A stretch of DNA of 64,000 bases, from the NCBI RefSeq assembly GCF_026000115.1, contig NZ_AP026867.1, positions 6,487,001 to 6,551,000 of the forward strand. Reading direction: 5' to 3'. The notes under the pieces were generated by a model, which saw nothing but the letters and a program-made list of their open reading frames with translations, was not told the DNA's origin and did no database searches. Shown piece after piece: positions 36,174 through 44,571 of this stretch. Every line of letters starts with the position of its first letter. The stretch's first letter is position 1. The stretch comes from Aureispira anguillae. GTDB taxonomy: Bacteria > Bacteroidota > Bacteroidia > Chitinophagales > Saprospiraceae. The position numbers and the translations under genes were made by a program.

Positions 36174-38006
36174 GTGAGAAAGCTTTGGTGTATTTTTTTT
36201 ATAGTTGCAATTTTGGTAATGGATACTTATGCTCGAACAGGGCGGTATCGTTGTATGATTAGAGATGAACCTTCTACAACATTAACGATAGGATGGGAAC
36301 AAATAACAGGAAATAATCCTATGGTCTATTATGGTACCATGGACAATGGTCAGGACTATAATAAGTATGCTCATCAAGCCTATCCTAAACGCACGGTGCA
36401 TGCCAAAGGAATGCACAATCATTTTGCTCGTTTAACAAAGTTGCGCCCCAATACAATTTATTTTTTTGTAATAAAAGATAGTGAAGGTGTCAGTAAGCGT
36501 TTTTCATTCAAAACCTTGCCAGATGAGCACGAAAGCCGTCTATCTATTATTGGTGGTGGCGATTCTAGAAACCATAAGATTGCACGACAAAATGCCAATA
36601 AAGTTGTTGCTCGTTGCCGACCGCATTTTGTACTTTTTGCTGGCGATATGACAGGAGGGGATAGCAATAGAGAATGGCAAGAATGGTTGGACGATTGGCA
36701 ATTGACGATTGGGGAGGATGGGCGTATGACAGCCGTTGTTACGGCAAGGGGAAATCATGAGCGCTCGGATGCTTCTATCGTTGATATGTTTGATGTGCCA
36801 CACGAAATGGTTTATTATGGATTGACATTCGCTAGAGGTCTGATGAGAATTTATACGCTCAATAGCATGCAATCGTCCAATAGTAGCCAGTTGGCTTGGT
36901 TAGAGCGTGATTTAAAAGAAAGCCAGAAAATTGCTTGGCGAATGGCTCAGTATCATCATCCCATCCGCCCTCATACTCGTCGCAAACATGAACAGGAGTA
37001 TATGCGCATACATTGGGGCAAATTGTTTCATCTTTATGGAATACAGTTGGCCTTAGAATGTGACTCGCATATGTCAAAAATAACTTGGCCTTTGAGAGCG
37101 AGCAACAATAGTTCAGAACCAGGGTATGATGAAGGTTTTGTTCAAGACCCTACAGGAACGGTGTTTGTTGGTGAAGGGGGCTGGGGAGCTCCGTTGAGAG
37201 ATCCTGATGATGGCAAAAGTTGGACCCGTGCAATTGGATCTTTTAATCAAGTAAAGTGGTTTTTTGTAGACCTGAATAAAATAGAAATTAGAACCATTAA
37301 AACAGAAAATGCGAGCCAAGTAGGTCAGCTTTGGGACGATAATCGCTTTTATATGCCTGCTAATATTGATCTGTGGAAAATTGATGGAGCAGACTATATT
37401 ACTTTATACAATCAAAATCCTAGTAGATTTGTTCCTAAAAAACCTCAGATTTTGATGGAAATAGCGGCTAGTTCAGCTCAATTTTTAAACAATGAAGTGC
37501 ATTTAAAATGGAAGTCTGTTTATGAGGTGGAGAAGGTGAAATTTAAAATACAGGTCTCTACCAATAAGATTTTTTGGAAAACGGTAGGAATTGTTCAAGG
37601 TTTGGGACCTTCTGCTAGCAAGCAACAAATCTATCAGTATACCGATAGAACCTCTAAGAGAGGAGGAAAATATTATTATAGAATCGCTGCCATTGATCGT
37701 TCGGGCAAAGAGTTTGTCCAAGAATACATGGAAGTTCGAACCCTAGGGAGCGAATCTTTGGAGACCATAAAAGGAAGTGTGCATTCGGGGCAACTTCAAG
37801 TGCCTTTAAGTATAAGAGAACCTTCTAAGGTGATTATTGAATTGTTTGATACCAAACGAAATCGGGTTTTTGTTCGAGAATTTGATGCAGAAGCAGGCTA
37901 TCAAAACTTTCCCTTGAATATTCGACATTTAGAGGCAGGGCATTATTTGTTAGAGGTGAGTTGCAATGGAGAATTGATTAAAAAAAGTGTAAAAATCGAC
38001 AGTTGA
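36174..38006 (+). CDS. Secreted purple-acid-phosphatase-like metallophosphoesterase
   Basis: About 610 residues from a GTG at 36174, chosen because it gives a signal peptide (RKLWCIFFIVAILVMDTYA). The frame is open back to a GTG at 36120. An N-terminal Fn3-like domain (TTLTIGWEQITGNNPMVYYG, LRPNTIYFFVI) precedes a calcineurin-like phosphoesterase core: GGGDSRN, AGDMTGG, ARGNHER, QYHHPIRPH and ECDSHMSK. These correspond to the five metal-binding blocks of purple acid phosphatases. The usual GDLxY tyrosine is absent and the final block reads CDSH instead of GHxH. A C-terminal Ig/Fn3-like region of about 200 residues follows. Likely hydrolyses phosphate esters outside the cytoplasm; substrate unknown. 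The VanY-like gene starts 24 bases downstream, suggesting an operon. Confidence 0.8.
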   Translation: MRKLWCIFFIVAILVMDTYARTGRYRCMIRDEPSTTLTIGWEQITGNNPMVYYGTMDNGQDYNKYAHQAYPKRTVHAKGMHNHFARLTKLRPNTIYFFVIKDSEGVSKRFSFKTLPDEHESRLSIIGGGDSRNHKIARQNANKVVARCRPHFVLFAGDMTGGDSNREWQEWLDDWQLTIGEDGRMTAVVTARGNHERSDASIVDMFDVPHEMVYYGLTFARGLMRIYTLNSMQSSNSSQLAWLERDLKESQKIAWRMAQYHHPIRPHTRRKHEQEYMRIHWGKLFHLYGIQLALECDSHMSKITWPLRASNNSSEPGYDEGFVQDPTGTVFVGEGGWGAPLRDPDDGKSWTRAIGSFNQVKWFFVDLNKIEIRTIKTENASQVGQLWDDNRFYMPANIDLWKIDGADYITLYNQNPSRFVPKKPQILMEIAASSAQFLNNEVHLKWKSVYEVEKVKFKIQVSTNKIFWKTVGIVQGLGPSASKQQIYQYTDRTSKRGGKYYYRIAAIDRSGKEFVQEYMEVRTLGSESLETIKGSVHSGQLQVPLSIREPSKVIIELFDTKRNRVFVREFDAEAGYQNFPLNIRHLEAGHYLLEVSCNGELIKKSVKIDS

Positions 38007-38030
38007 TTGTTCGACTCCAAAAATAAAGAT

Positions 38031-38912
38031 ATGAATAATAAATTTTTAGTGGTTTTGATAACAACAGTATGGGGGCTTATTTCCTGTAGTAATGATGCCA
38101 ATACAGCAACCGCAACGACTTCTAATCGTTCTATTACTGCCGATAGCATGGTTTTGCAACCACAGGATACTTCTGCTCCCGAAATTCCAGACAGTTTGAT
38201 CCAGTTTGATGACCATATTTCGCCAGAAAAACGCAAAGCAATTATGGAAAAAATTAGCAAAAAATATCTAATGGGAAAATTTGACCCTGCTAAAGATGAG
38301 CGTTTTGCTAAGGTGCCCAGTCCATATGCTCAAAAGGAATTGTTTATGCGAAAAGAAGCCTTAGAAAGCTTTAAAAAAATGCATGCTGCTGCTCAGGAAG
38401 AGGGGATTCAACTGCGCATTATTTCTGCAACAAGACCGTTTAATGTTCAAAAATCAATTTGGGAGGCCAAATGGACAGGGAGAAGAAAAGTAGATGGAAA
38501 AATGCTGCCTAAAACGGTTAAAGATCCCAAAGGGCGAGCCATTAAAATTTTACGTTGGAGCTCTATGCCAAGCACTTCACGCCACCATTGGGGAACGGAT
38601 ATTGATATTAATAATTTAGAACCTGAGTATTTTGAAAAAGGGCAAGGGCTCAAAGAATACGAATGGTTGGTGGCTCATGCTGGGGAGTATGGGTTTTGCC
38701 AAGTTTATTCCGAAATGGGACCCGATCGACCAGACGGCTATCAAGAAGAAAAGTGGCACTGGTCTTATTTGCCAATTTCTAAGGCTTTGACAGATGCCTA
38801 TGCACAAAAAATTACGGATCAGGATATAGAAGGTTTTTTAGGGGCTGAATCGGCTCCTATGATAGAAGTTGTTAAAAAATATGTATTGGGAATCAATCCT
38901 CAATGCTTGTAG
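38031..38912 (+). CDS. VanY-type D-alanyl-D-alanine carboxypeptidase lipoprotein (M15B)
   Basis: 293 residues from the ATG at 38031, which gives a lipoprotein signal with lipobox LISC (C19). Peptidase M15 motifs are present: ISATRPFNVQ, then SRHHWGTDIDIN around residues 183-194 (zinc His and Asp), and EKWHWSYLP carrying the catalytic Glu and third zinc ligand His. M15B enzymes remove the terminal D-Ala from peptidoglycan peptides, so it should act on cell wall from the periplasmic side of a membrane. The gene lies 24 bases after the metallophosphatase gene in the same direction. Confidence 0.88.
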   Translation: MNNKFLVVLITTVWGLISCSNDANTATATTSNRSITADSMVLQPQDTSAPEIPDSLIQFDDHISPEKRKAIMEKISKKYLMGKFDPAKDERFAKVPSPYAQKELFMRKEALESFKKMHAAAQEEGIQLRIISATRPFNVQKSIWEAKWTGRRKVDGKMLPKTVKDPKGRAIKILRWSSMPSTSRHHWGTDIDINNLEPEYFEKGQGLKEYEWLVAHAGEYGFCQVYSEMGPDRPDGYQEEKWHWSYLPISKALTDAYAQKITDQDIEGFLGAESAPMIEVVKKYVLGINPQCL

Positions 38913-38925
38913 TAAAAGAATGGTC

Positions 38926-38955
38926 ACCCCTCCTAAATATTTTCATTTAGGGGGG
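38926..38955. terminator. Hairpin between convergent genes
   Basis: CCTAAAT pairs with ATTTAGG, and the stem extends imperfectly into a C-run/G-run (ACCCCT and GGGGG). It lies between the VanY-like gene and the converging AraC gene. No long T tract is present, so termination in either direction is tentative. Confidence 0.45.
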
Positions 38956-38970
38956 ATGATTGATAGCACC

Positions 38971-39885
38971 CTACTCAATAGGAATGCACAGATCTACAAT
39001 GAATTTTTTTTCGGGATGTTCCTCAAAGTTATTGTGGTATAACTCAAAAGGATCTTGGTCTGCCTTTTGGTAACCTTGTTCCCCCATCCATATAAAAAGG
39101 CTACTCCAAGATTTTTCAAATTCAGTGATGCCTATTTCAAACCGCCCAACAATAAATTTCCCTTTAGGAAGGCTGGTTAACCCAATTTCTCCACCTACTT
39201 CTATAGGGGAATCGAGGGTAATGCAAACACTCATTCTAACTTTATTAGGGGCTGTTATTTTATAACTATCGTGAAAAATTCTAAGTAATTTGCTGTTGGC
39301 TTGTTGGAGTAAATGTTGGGATCTAGCCCATTTTAGTAATTTGCCAAAAGTCTTTTCTACTCCTTGGCTTCCAATATGTGTGATAAAGGCTAAGTGGCGA
39401 GCAGGGAGTTCTTTAATGTCAATTTTTGCATTCATTTTAATCCATTTTTTATGATTGTTAATGTTGCAAATATATGCTTCAAATGGAGAGGTGACTTGCC
39501 CATTCTTGCGATCGAGTTGGCAGATCTTGCTATATCTACTTGGGTTTAAATGACGAAATTGACGAGGACTAACGCCATAAAAGCGTTTAAATGTCCTTGA
39601 AAAAGAAGAATTACTGCTAAAACCGTACTGAAGCGCAAGCGATGTAATGCTGACTTGTTTTTTTCTCATCAAAATAGATGCGACCTTTTCTATGCGTTTT
39701 CTAGTCAAATAAGCATTTAGTGTTTCATTGGTTACTGCTTTGAAAATTCTATGAAAATGAAAAGGAGAGTAATGGGCAATCTTAGCGACCTTTTCTAAAG
39801 ATAAATTGGCCTCTAAATGTTCCTCTATATAGTGTATCACCTTATTGATTCGGCTGATATAGTCTTCTTCTAACTCCTTTTCCAT
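38971..39885 (-). CDS. AraC-family transcriptional regulator with GyrI-like effector domain
   Basis: 304 residues from the ATG at 39885 (MEKELEEDYISRINKVIHYI). The N-terminal 110 residues hold the two AraC helix-turn-helix motifs (LSLEKVAKIAHYSPFHFHRIFK and SITSLALQYGFSSNSSFSRTFK...GVSPRQFR). The C-terminal 155 residues (ELPARHLAFITHIG, GKFIVGRFEIG, WMGEQGYQ, FELYHNN) form a GyrI/Rob-like small-molecule-binding domain. The start lies five bases beyond the stop of the preceding gene, so the two are probably cotranscribed. An upstream in-frame ATG at 39921 would overlap that gene. The ligand and targets are not apparent. Confidence 0.9.
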   Translation of the reverse strand: MEKELEEDYISRINKVIHYIEEHLEANLSLEKVAKIAHYSPFHFHRIFKAVTNETLNAYLTRKRIEKVASILMRKKQVSITSLALQYGFSSNSSFSRTFKRFYGVSPRQFRHLNPSRYSKICQLDRKNGQVTSPFEAYICNINNHKKWIKMNAKIDIKELPARHLAFITHIGSQGVEKTFGKLLKWARSQHLLQQANSKLLRIFHDSYKITAPNKVRMSVCITLDSPIEVGGEIGLTSLPKGKFIVGRFEIGITEFEKSWSSLFIWMGEQGYQKADQDPFELYHNNFEEHPEKKFIVDLCIPIE

Positions 39886-39889
39886 GAGA

Positions 39890-41380
39890 CTACTTAGATT
39901 TTGGTCGAAATAATTTTTCAATGTCTAATAATGCAAATCGATAGCTACTAAAGAAACGATCTTGCAAACAGATAAATACTTGGGGGCTTTTTAGTCGGAA
40001 CGATAATAATGGGCAAAACAATTCTTGTTGATTTTGGTAACTATAGAATTTTCGTTGCATTTGCGTTCCATCCAAACTGATTTTTACAGCAGAAGCATAG
40101 CCGTCAGAATATAGGCCTTTGTTAAAGAGTAGATAGGCATTGTCTCCCCTAGTAAATAGATAGTGAGAGAGAAATACTTTTTGTTTGCGAGCCTGTTCTC
40201 CACTTTTATAAACATGGCGAAACCATTGGATTTCCCCTTCTGAATCTAGGCGTAAAGCCAAGATGTCATTGCTTCTAAAATTGTAACTGGTAGAAGGCTG
40301 TTGTTCGGCAGATAATACGAGCCCTCCTGTTGGAGTTAATCGCCAATGAACCAATTTATAAGAGCGAGCTTCTGCTTTGTCATTTACCTGTTTTCTATTG
40401 AGTAATTGTGCAATTTGCTCCCTTGTAAATTCATGCCTTTTTTTGACCAAAATTTTTGTTCTATCCTTATTAATTTTTATAAAAAAGATCCCTCTTTGTT
40501 GAAAATATTTTTGTTTAGAATAGAACCCAAACCATAAAATATTACCTTCGGTATCAAAGGTGAAATTGATTTGATTAAAATAAAAGTTGCCTAAATTGGG
40601 CTTAAATAAAGCAAAGTTGTTCTTTTCTCTTCCTACAAAAAATAGCGTAGGATCAGCGGTTACTTTTCTTAGGCTATAACTTCTGGTATCTCTAAATATA
40701 TCGGTCAAAATAGCGACTTCTCCTTGATTATTAATGCGTAGTTTTTTGATTGAAACCGTGCGCTTGGCTCCACCATCAGGGGATAAGTTAACCTTGCGTT
40801 TCCACAATAACTTAAAGGTACTGTCAAAGACCCGAACCGTAATTTCATTGGTCAAACCACTCACATCATCAATATCTCCCTCTTCTTCATAATCATAGAC
40901 CAAAATTTTGCTGCGATCAGGAGAAACTGCGAAATTACCTCGGTAATAATTAGAGGTCATTTTAAACGGTTTGATCAATTCTACCGAATCTTGAACCAAG
41001 GCAAAACTATCGGGGTCTAGTTGCTTGGCGTACAAACTTACTTTGTCATGTGTGTTTTCTCGCCGATTTTCAACATACCTAAAATACAGTAGATACATTT
41101 TGCTGGCAATATTGACAACACCAATGTATTTTCGGCTTTTTTTTGTAACTACATAAGCCTTTTTAAAATTCAAAAGTGTATCATAATGCTCCAATTCGGC
41201 ATAGCTTAGATGTTTGTCAAACCTCAATGCATAAAAACCAGTAGAGTCATAATTGAATAGTGTGTGGGTTTTTGCGGTTTTATCTCTATCTTTTAGTGGG
41301 CTTTTAATTAAATAATCTTGTGCCCATAGAGAACTAGAGGAATAAACAAACAACAGCGATATAAAAAGTAGATAATGCAC
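39890..41380 (-). CDS. Secreted propeller-like protein of unknown function
   Basis: 496 residues with a signal peptide (MHYLLFISLLFVYSSSSLWAQ). Repeated strand patterns such as FAVSPDRSKILVYDYEEE, VFDSTFKLLWKRKVNL, FDTEGNILWFGFYS and LDSEGEIQWFRHVY suggest a beta-propeller. No sorting domain or catalytic motif is seen. It resembles in style the 541-residue protein at 42610. It is immediately upstream of, and probably cotranscribed with, the AraC/GyrI regulator. Confidence 0.65.
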   Translation of the reverse strand: MHYLLFISLLFVYSSSSLWAQDYLIKSPLKDRDKTAKTHTLFNYDSTGFYALRFDKHLSYAELEHYDTLLNFKKAYVVTKKSRKYIGVVNIASKMYLLYFRYVENRRENTHDKVSLYAKQLDPDSFALVQDSVELIKPFKMTSNYYRGNFAVSPDRSKILVYDYEEEGDIDDVSGLTNEITVRVFDSTFKLLWKRKVNLSPDGGAKRTVSIKKLRINNQGEVAILTDIFRDTRSYSLRKVTADPTLFFVGREKNNFALFKPNLGNFYFNQINFTFDTEGNILWFGFYSKQKYFQQRGIFFIKINKDRTKILVKKRHEFTREQIAQLLNRKQVNDKAEARSYKLVHWRLTPTGGLVLSAEQQPSTSYNFRSNDILALRLDSEGEIQWFRHVYKSGEQARKQKVFLSHYLFTRGDNAYLLFNKGLYSDGYASAVKISLDGTQMQRKFYSYQNQQELFCPLLSFRLKSPQVFICLQDRFFSSYRFALLDIEKLFRPKSK

Positions 41381-41995
41381 TATAGAAATGAGTTTTTAAG
41401 TAAGCGGGCATAAAAAAGTATCGATAAAAAAATAATTATTTTTAGTGCTAATCAAAGAAAAAAGTTGAAGTTTTAGCTTGCTAAGACAAAACTTTTAAAT
41501 GAAAAGTCGTGTAAAAAGATTTATTTTTTCCTGTAAATTATTGTGAACGATTACTTACGATCTAATAAACAACTTCAAAGAGAAAAGCAGGGGAAGGAGC
41601 AGTGTTTTAGATAAAACAACTAGTATGCCCTAGATCAATTCTCTAAAGGTATTAACGTTTCAAAAATAAAAAAATACTGCTACTTAATGTGATTAAGATT
41701 CAACTGGAAACCATTTTATGCTAACAAAATAAAAGTTATTTTAACATTACTACGTGAGTCTTGTTGCTCACTGTGTTTAGCTTCGCTGCTTCTTCGAGGT
41801 AGCTGCGCTGCTAGGTTAGCTAGTGCGCTAGCGCTTATGAGCTCCCTGAGGTCGGTTCGTTATCACTCGTGAGCCAGCAAGCTGGATTCGGGAGGTCGCA
41901 AGCTCTGTTCGGGTTTTTAACGGAGTAATGTTTTATCTAAGAAAACAAAAAAATCACGAAGTATTATTTAAAGAATCAAAAAAACTAAATGAACT
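41381..41995. other. 615-base intergenic region containing a palindromic element
   Basis: It separates the divergent genes at 41380 and 41996. The first ~360 bases are AT-rich and show nothing recognisable apart from a short palindrome, TGTTTTAgaTAAAACA, at 41603-41618. The right part holds the GC-rich element at 41743-41932. No ORF is supported. Confidence 0.5.
41743..41932. repeat. GC-rich, palindrome-dense element with short terminal inverted repeats (MITE- or REP-like)
   Basis: About 190 bases bounded by AACATTACT (41743-41751) and its complement AGTAATGTT (41924-41932). The inside is much richer in G+C than the flanks and full of small palindromes: GCGCTAGCGC (41825-41834), CCAGC-aa-GCTGG (41874-41885) and GAGCTC. 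It has no coding potential that I trust. The layout resembles dispersed non-autonomous repeats. Only one copy is in this window, so repetition in the genome is a prediction. Confidence 0.45.
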
Positions 41996-42511
41996 ATGGC
42001 ATTAATTAAGAAAGTGTTGGGGAAAAAACCTCAGTTTGGAGCAAATTGTTTTTTGGCAGAGAATGCTACTGTTTTAGGTGATGTGGTGATGGGGGAGGAC
42101 TGTAGCGTTTGGTTTCAGGCTGTTGTTCGAGGTGATGTCAATCGCATTCGGATTGGAAATAAGGTCAATATTCAAGATGCTGCAATTATTCACTGTACTT
42201 ATCAACGAGCCGAAACAACCATTGGGAATAATGTTTCTATTGGCCATCGAGCAATTGTCCATGGTTGCACCATTCATGATAATGTATTGATTGGAATGGG
42301 GGCAATGATTATGGATCATGCTGTCGTTGAATCCAATTGCTTGATTGCAGCAGGAGCCGTTGTCCTAGAAAATGCTCATCTAGAGAGCCATTGTATTTAT
42401 GCGGGAATTCCTGCCAAAAAGGTCAAAGAACTAAGCCCTGAACAGTTTAAGGATACCGTAGAGCGAATTGCGGATAATTATGTGAAATATGCTAGCTGGT
42501 ATCAGGAGTGA
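41996..42511 (+). CDS. Gamma-carbonic-anhydrase-like hexapeptide-repeat protein
   Basis: 171 residues built of left-handed beta-helix hexapeptides. The zinc-ligand pattern of the gamma-CA/YrdA/PaaY family is present: H66 (AIIHCT), H84 (SIGHRAIVHG) and H89, together with RGDVNRIRIGN (R45, D47) and IYAGIPAKKVKEL near the end. A trimeric cytoplasmic enzyme is expected. Many family members lack strong carbonic anhydrase activity, so the reaction is not certain. The gene stands alone. Confidence 0.88.
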   Translation: MALIKKVLGKKPQFGANCFLAENATVLGDVVMGEDCSVWFQAVVRGDVNRIRIGNKVNIQDAAIIHCTYQRAETTIGNNVSIGHRAIVHGCTIHDNVLIGMGAMIMDHAVVESNCLIAAGAVVLENAHLESHCIYAGIPAKKVKELSPEQFKDTVERIADNYVKYASWYQE

Positions 42512-42562
42512 AAACAGGTATAATAAAATATAAATTTTGCTGTTGAAATGCTAATTAAACCT

Positions 42563-42570
42563 TACATTTG
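42563..42570 (+). promoter_or_regulatory. Candidate promoter (-7 box) for the 42610 gene
   Basis: TACATTTG matches TAnnTTTG. A TTG at 42543-42545 lies 17 bases upstream and could be the -33 element. The leader would be about 30 bases. Confidence 0.45.
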
Positions 42571-42609
42571 CGGATTATTTAATATGATTTTTTGCTAAAA
42601 ATGTAACCT

Positions 42610-44235
42610 ATGAGAATGACATTATTTATATTATTTTTAACCCTTTTTACAAATCCTATTTTTAGCCAAAATTCTTCTTATATCATGAGTGAAGGGGACG
42701 CTTATGATGAAAATGAAGGATTTTTGCCAAAGGAAGGCAAACTGTATGTGACACCAATGAGTGGTAGCCAAGCTATTTATAATAAAGAAAATATTGGAGG
42801 CTATTTTTTAGAAGGAGAGACCCTTGTAAGTGTAAAAGGAAAGACGATTGTAACACATGATGCTAAAACACTCAAAAACAGAAAAAGCATTCCGATTAAA
42901 AATTTTCCTGAAAATCGAAAAAATATAGGATGTATTCAGTTTCAAGGAGAATATATTATGTTCTTTTCTTCTATTTTAACTAAAAAATCTAAAACACTTC
43001 AATGCTTTTTTCAAAAGCTAGATATACAAACAGGTAAGTTAGGAAATGAGGTAGCAATTCTAGAAGTAGAGAACAAAAGATTAAATCTTCGTAAAAATGG
43101 TTTTCACCACGTTTCTTTTTTTCCATTGCCAGAATTTAAATTATCAAAAGACGGTTCTAAGTTATTGTTCTCTTGCCATGAAAAATTGTGTGTTTATGAA
43201 AAAGGGATGGATTTGAGTTGGAAAACAGATAAAATCTATGGTAAGCATACCCCTAAACGATTTTACGATTTGCAAAATGGAATGTTGGATAATGATGGAA
43301 CTTATTATGCGATACTAAAAGTCTTCAAAAATGATGACAACCCCAAATTAGAATGGCATCATTGGGAGTCTCATAGTGAACTAATTAGTAAAAAAGATAG
43401 GAGATGTAACTATAACATTATCGTATTAAAAATCGACAAAAATGGTGTTTCTAAAATTGAGGCAGATAGTCTAAAAGATATCTTATTGCACAGTTTAACC
43501 TTGCATAAAGATGCAAATGACAGGCTTCTTTGTGTAGGATTGTATTTTAAAGATGATGCACTTTTTCGTTCAGCAGGATTTTTGAGTGTTGATTTAGAAA
43601 AAAATACAGCACCAACTTATTATCCAATTGCTACTGAAAATCAAGATGAAGCAGAAAAAAAGGGAGGAACACCAACCAAAGGAATAAAATATCTAAATGG
43701 TATCGAAATTAAGAATACGAAGGATGGTAACCTTTTGCTTATTAGTGAACAGGTGAATGGTTTTTATCTTTTTCCATCAAAGGGAACAGTTAGCGATATT
43801 GGAAATCATAGCGATGTTTTAGTGAGCAAAATTAATCTTGATGGCGATCTTTTATGGGCAAAGCGTTTACAGAAAAGCCAGATATTTAACCTAAATCCTA
43901 AAAACGGCGAAGCCTATGGATGTGAATCTTATAAGTATCTTGAATTGAATGGAAAACATTATATTATTTATCTTGACGATAAGAAAAATAAAGATTTTGA
44001 CTTTGATGAAATAAAGACCTATTGTAGTAGCTGCAAAAATGGTGGAGTCTTTGCCTTTATTTTAGATGAAGATGGTAATGGAAAAAAAGAGATGCTTTTT
44101 GATTTAGATAAATTAACCGCCACAACACACTATGATTTTAAAGTAGATATGCGGACTATTTCGGATACAGAATTCATATTTCCTGTTTTTCAGAAGAAAA
44201 AAAATGAGGGACTTATAAAAATTAAAGTAAAGTAA
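42610..44235 (+). CDS. Secreted protein of unknown function (propeller-like)
   Basis: 541 residues with signal peptide MRMTLFILFLTLFTNPIFSQ. The body is beta-rich and lysine-rich, with strand-turn patterns such as LSKDGSKLLFSCHEKLCVYEK, LDNDGTYYAILKVF and LDGDLLWAKRLQ, similar in style to the 39890-41380 product. CSSCKNGG near residue 476 is a CxxC but not a CxxCH heme site. No T9SS sorting domain is visible. Function not recognised. Followed by a good terminator. Confidence 0.6.
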   Translation: MRMTLFILFLTLFTNPIFSQNSSYIMSEGDAYDENEGFLPKEGKLYVTPMSGSQAIYNKENIGGYFLEGETLVSVKGKTIVTHDAKTLKNRKSIPIKNFPENRKNIGCIQFQGEYIMFFSSILTKKSKTLQCFFQKLDIQTGKLGNEVAILEVENKRLNLRKNGFHHVSFFPLPEFKLSKDGSKLLFSCHEKLCVYEKGMDLSWKTDKIYGKHTPKRFYDLQNGMLDNDGTYYAILKVFKNDDNPKLEWHHWESHSELISKKDRRCNYNIIVLKIDKNGVSKIEADSLKDILLHSLTLHKDANDRLLCVGLYFKDDALFRSAGFLSVDLEKNTAPTYYPIATENQDEAEKKGGTPTKGIKYLNGIEIKNTKDGNLLLISEQVNGFYLFPSKGTVSDIGNHSDVLVSKINLDGDLLWAKRLQKSQIFNLNPKNGEAYGCESYKYLELNGKHYIIYLDDKKNKDFDFDEIKTYCSSCKNGGVFAFILDEDGNGKKEMLFDLDKLTATTHYDFKVDMRTISDTEFIFPVFQKKKNEGLIKIKVK

Positions 44236-44571
44236 TGCCGTATTCTGTAAGGAAATACGCTAACGTAAAAAAGCTGTGAAGATAATATTTCTTTACAGCT
44301 TTTTTTTGCTCCCAATCTATCTTAAGTATTTTAGATGTTTTACAACATTTTTATTTAGAAAAGGAATTAAACTAAAAATACAAAAAAAGCCTCTACTTTT
44401 AGTCTAATCATAAACAAAGGGAACTAAATCACTTAAAAATACCTTATAAAAGAAGCTTAGTTTAATAAATAAACAAAGTTAAAGTAATATTGTTATAAAA
44501 TAAAGAAACTCTATATAATAACAAGCAATAGATAGGGACTTGCCTAATTGCTTCAAACAAAAGAAAAGACG
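44236..44571. other. 336-base intergenic region
   Basis: The first 70 bases hold the terminator of the upstream gene. The rest is AT-rich leader and promoter sequence of the NAD synthetase gene, without a recognisable exact -7 box or ORF. Confidence 0.4.
44266..44307 (+). terminator. Intrinsic terminator after the 42610 gene
   Basis: AAAAAGCTGT pairs with ACAGCTTTTT, the stem is partly extended by GAAG/CTTT, and a run of eight T residues follows. Confidence 0.8.

Noticed and set aside
36540-36872. 110-codon antisense ORF within the metallophosphatase gene
   Set aside because: Opposite-strand shadow of a gene with strong motifs; no support of its own.
41743-41932. tRNA or other structured RNA gene in the GC-rich element
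   Set aside because: The palindromes do not form a cloverleaf with a TTCGA-type T-loop and acceptor stem; no known RNA family recognised.
43990-44050. CSSCKN motif in the 42610 protein as a heme site
   Set aside because: It lacks the histidine of CxxCH, so it is at most a disulfide or metal pair.
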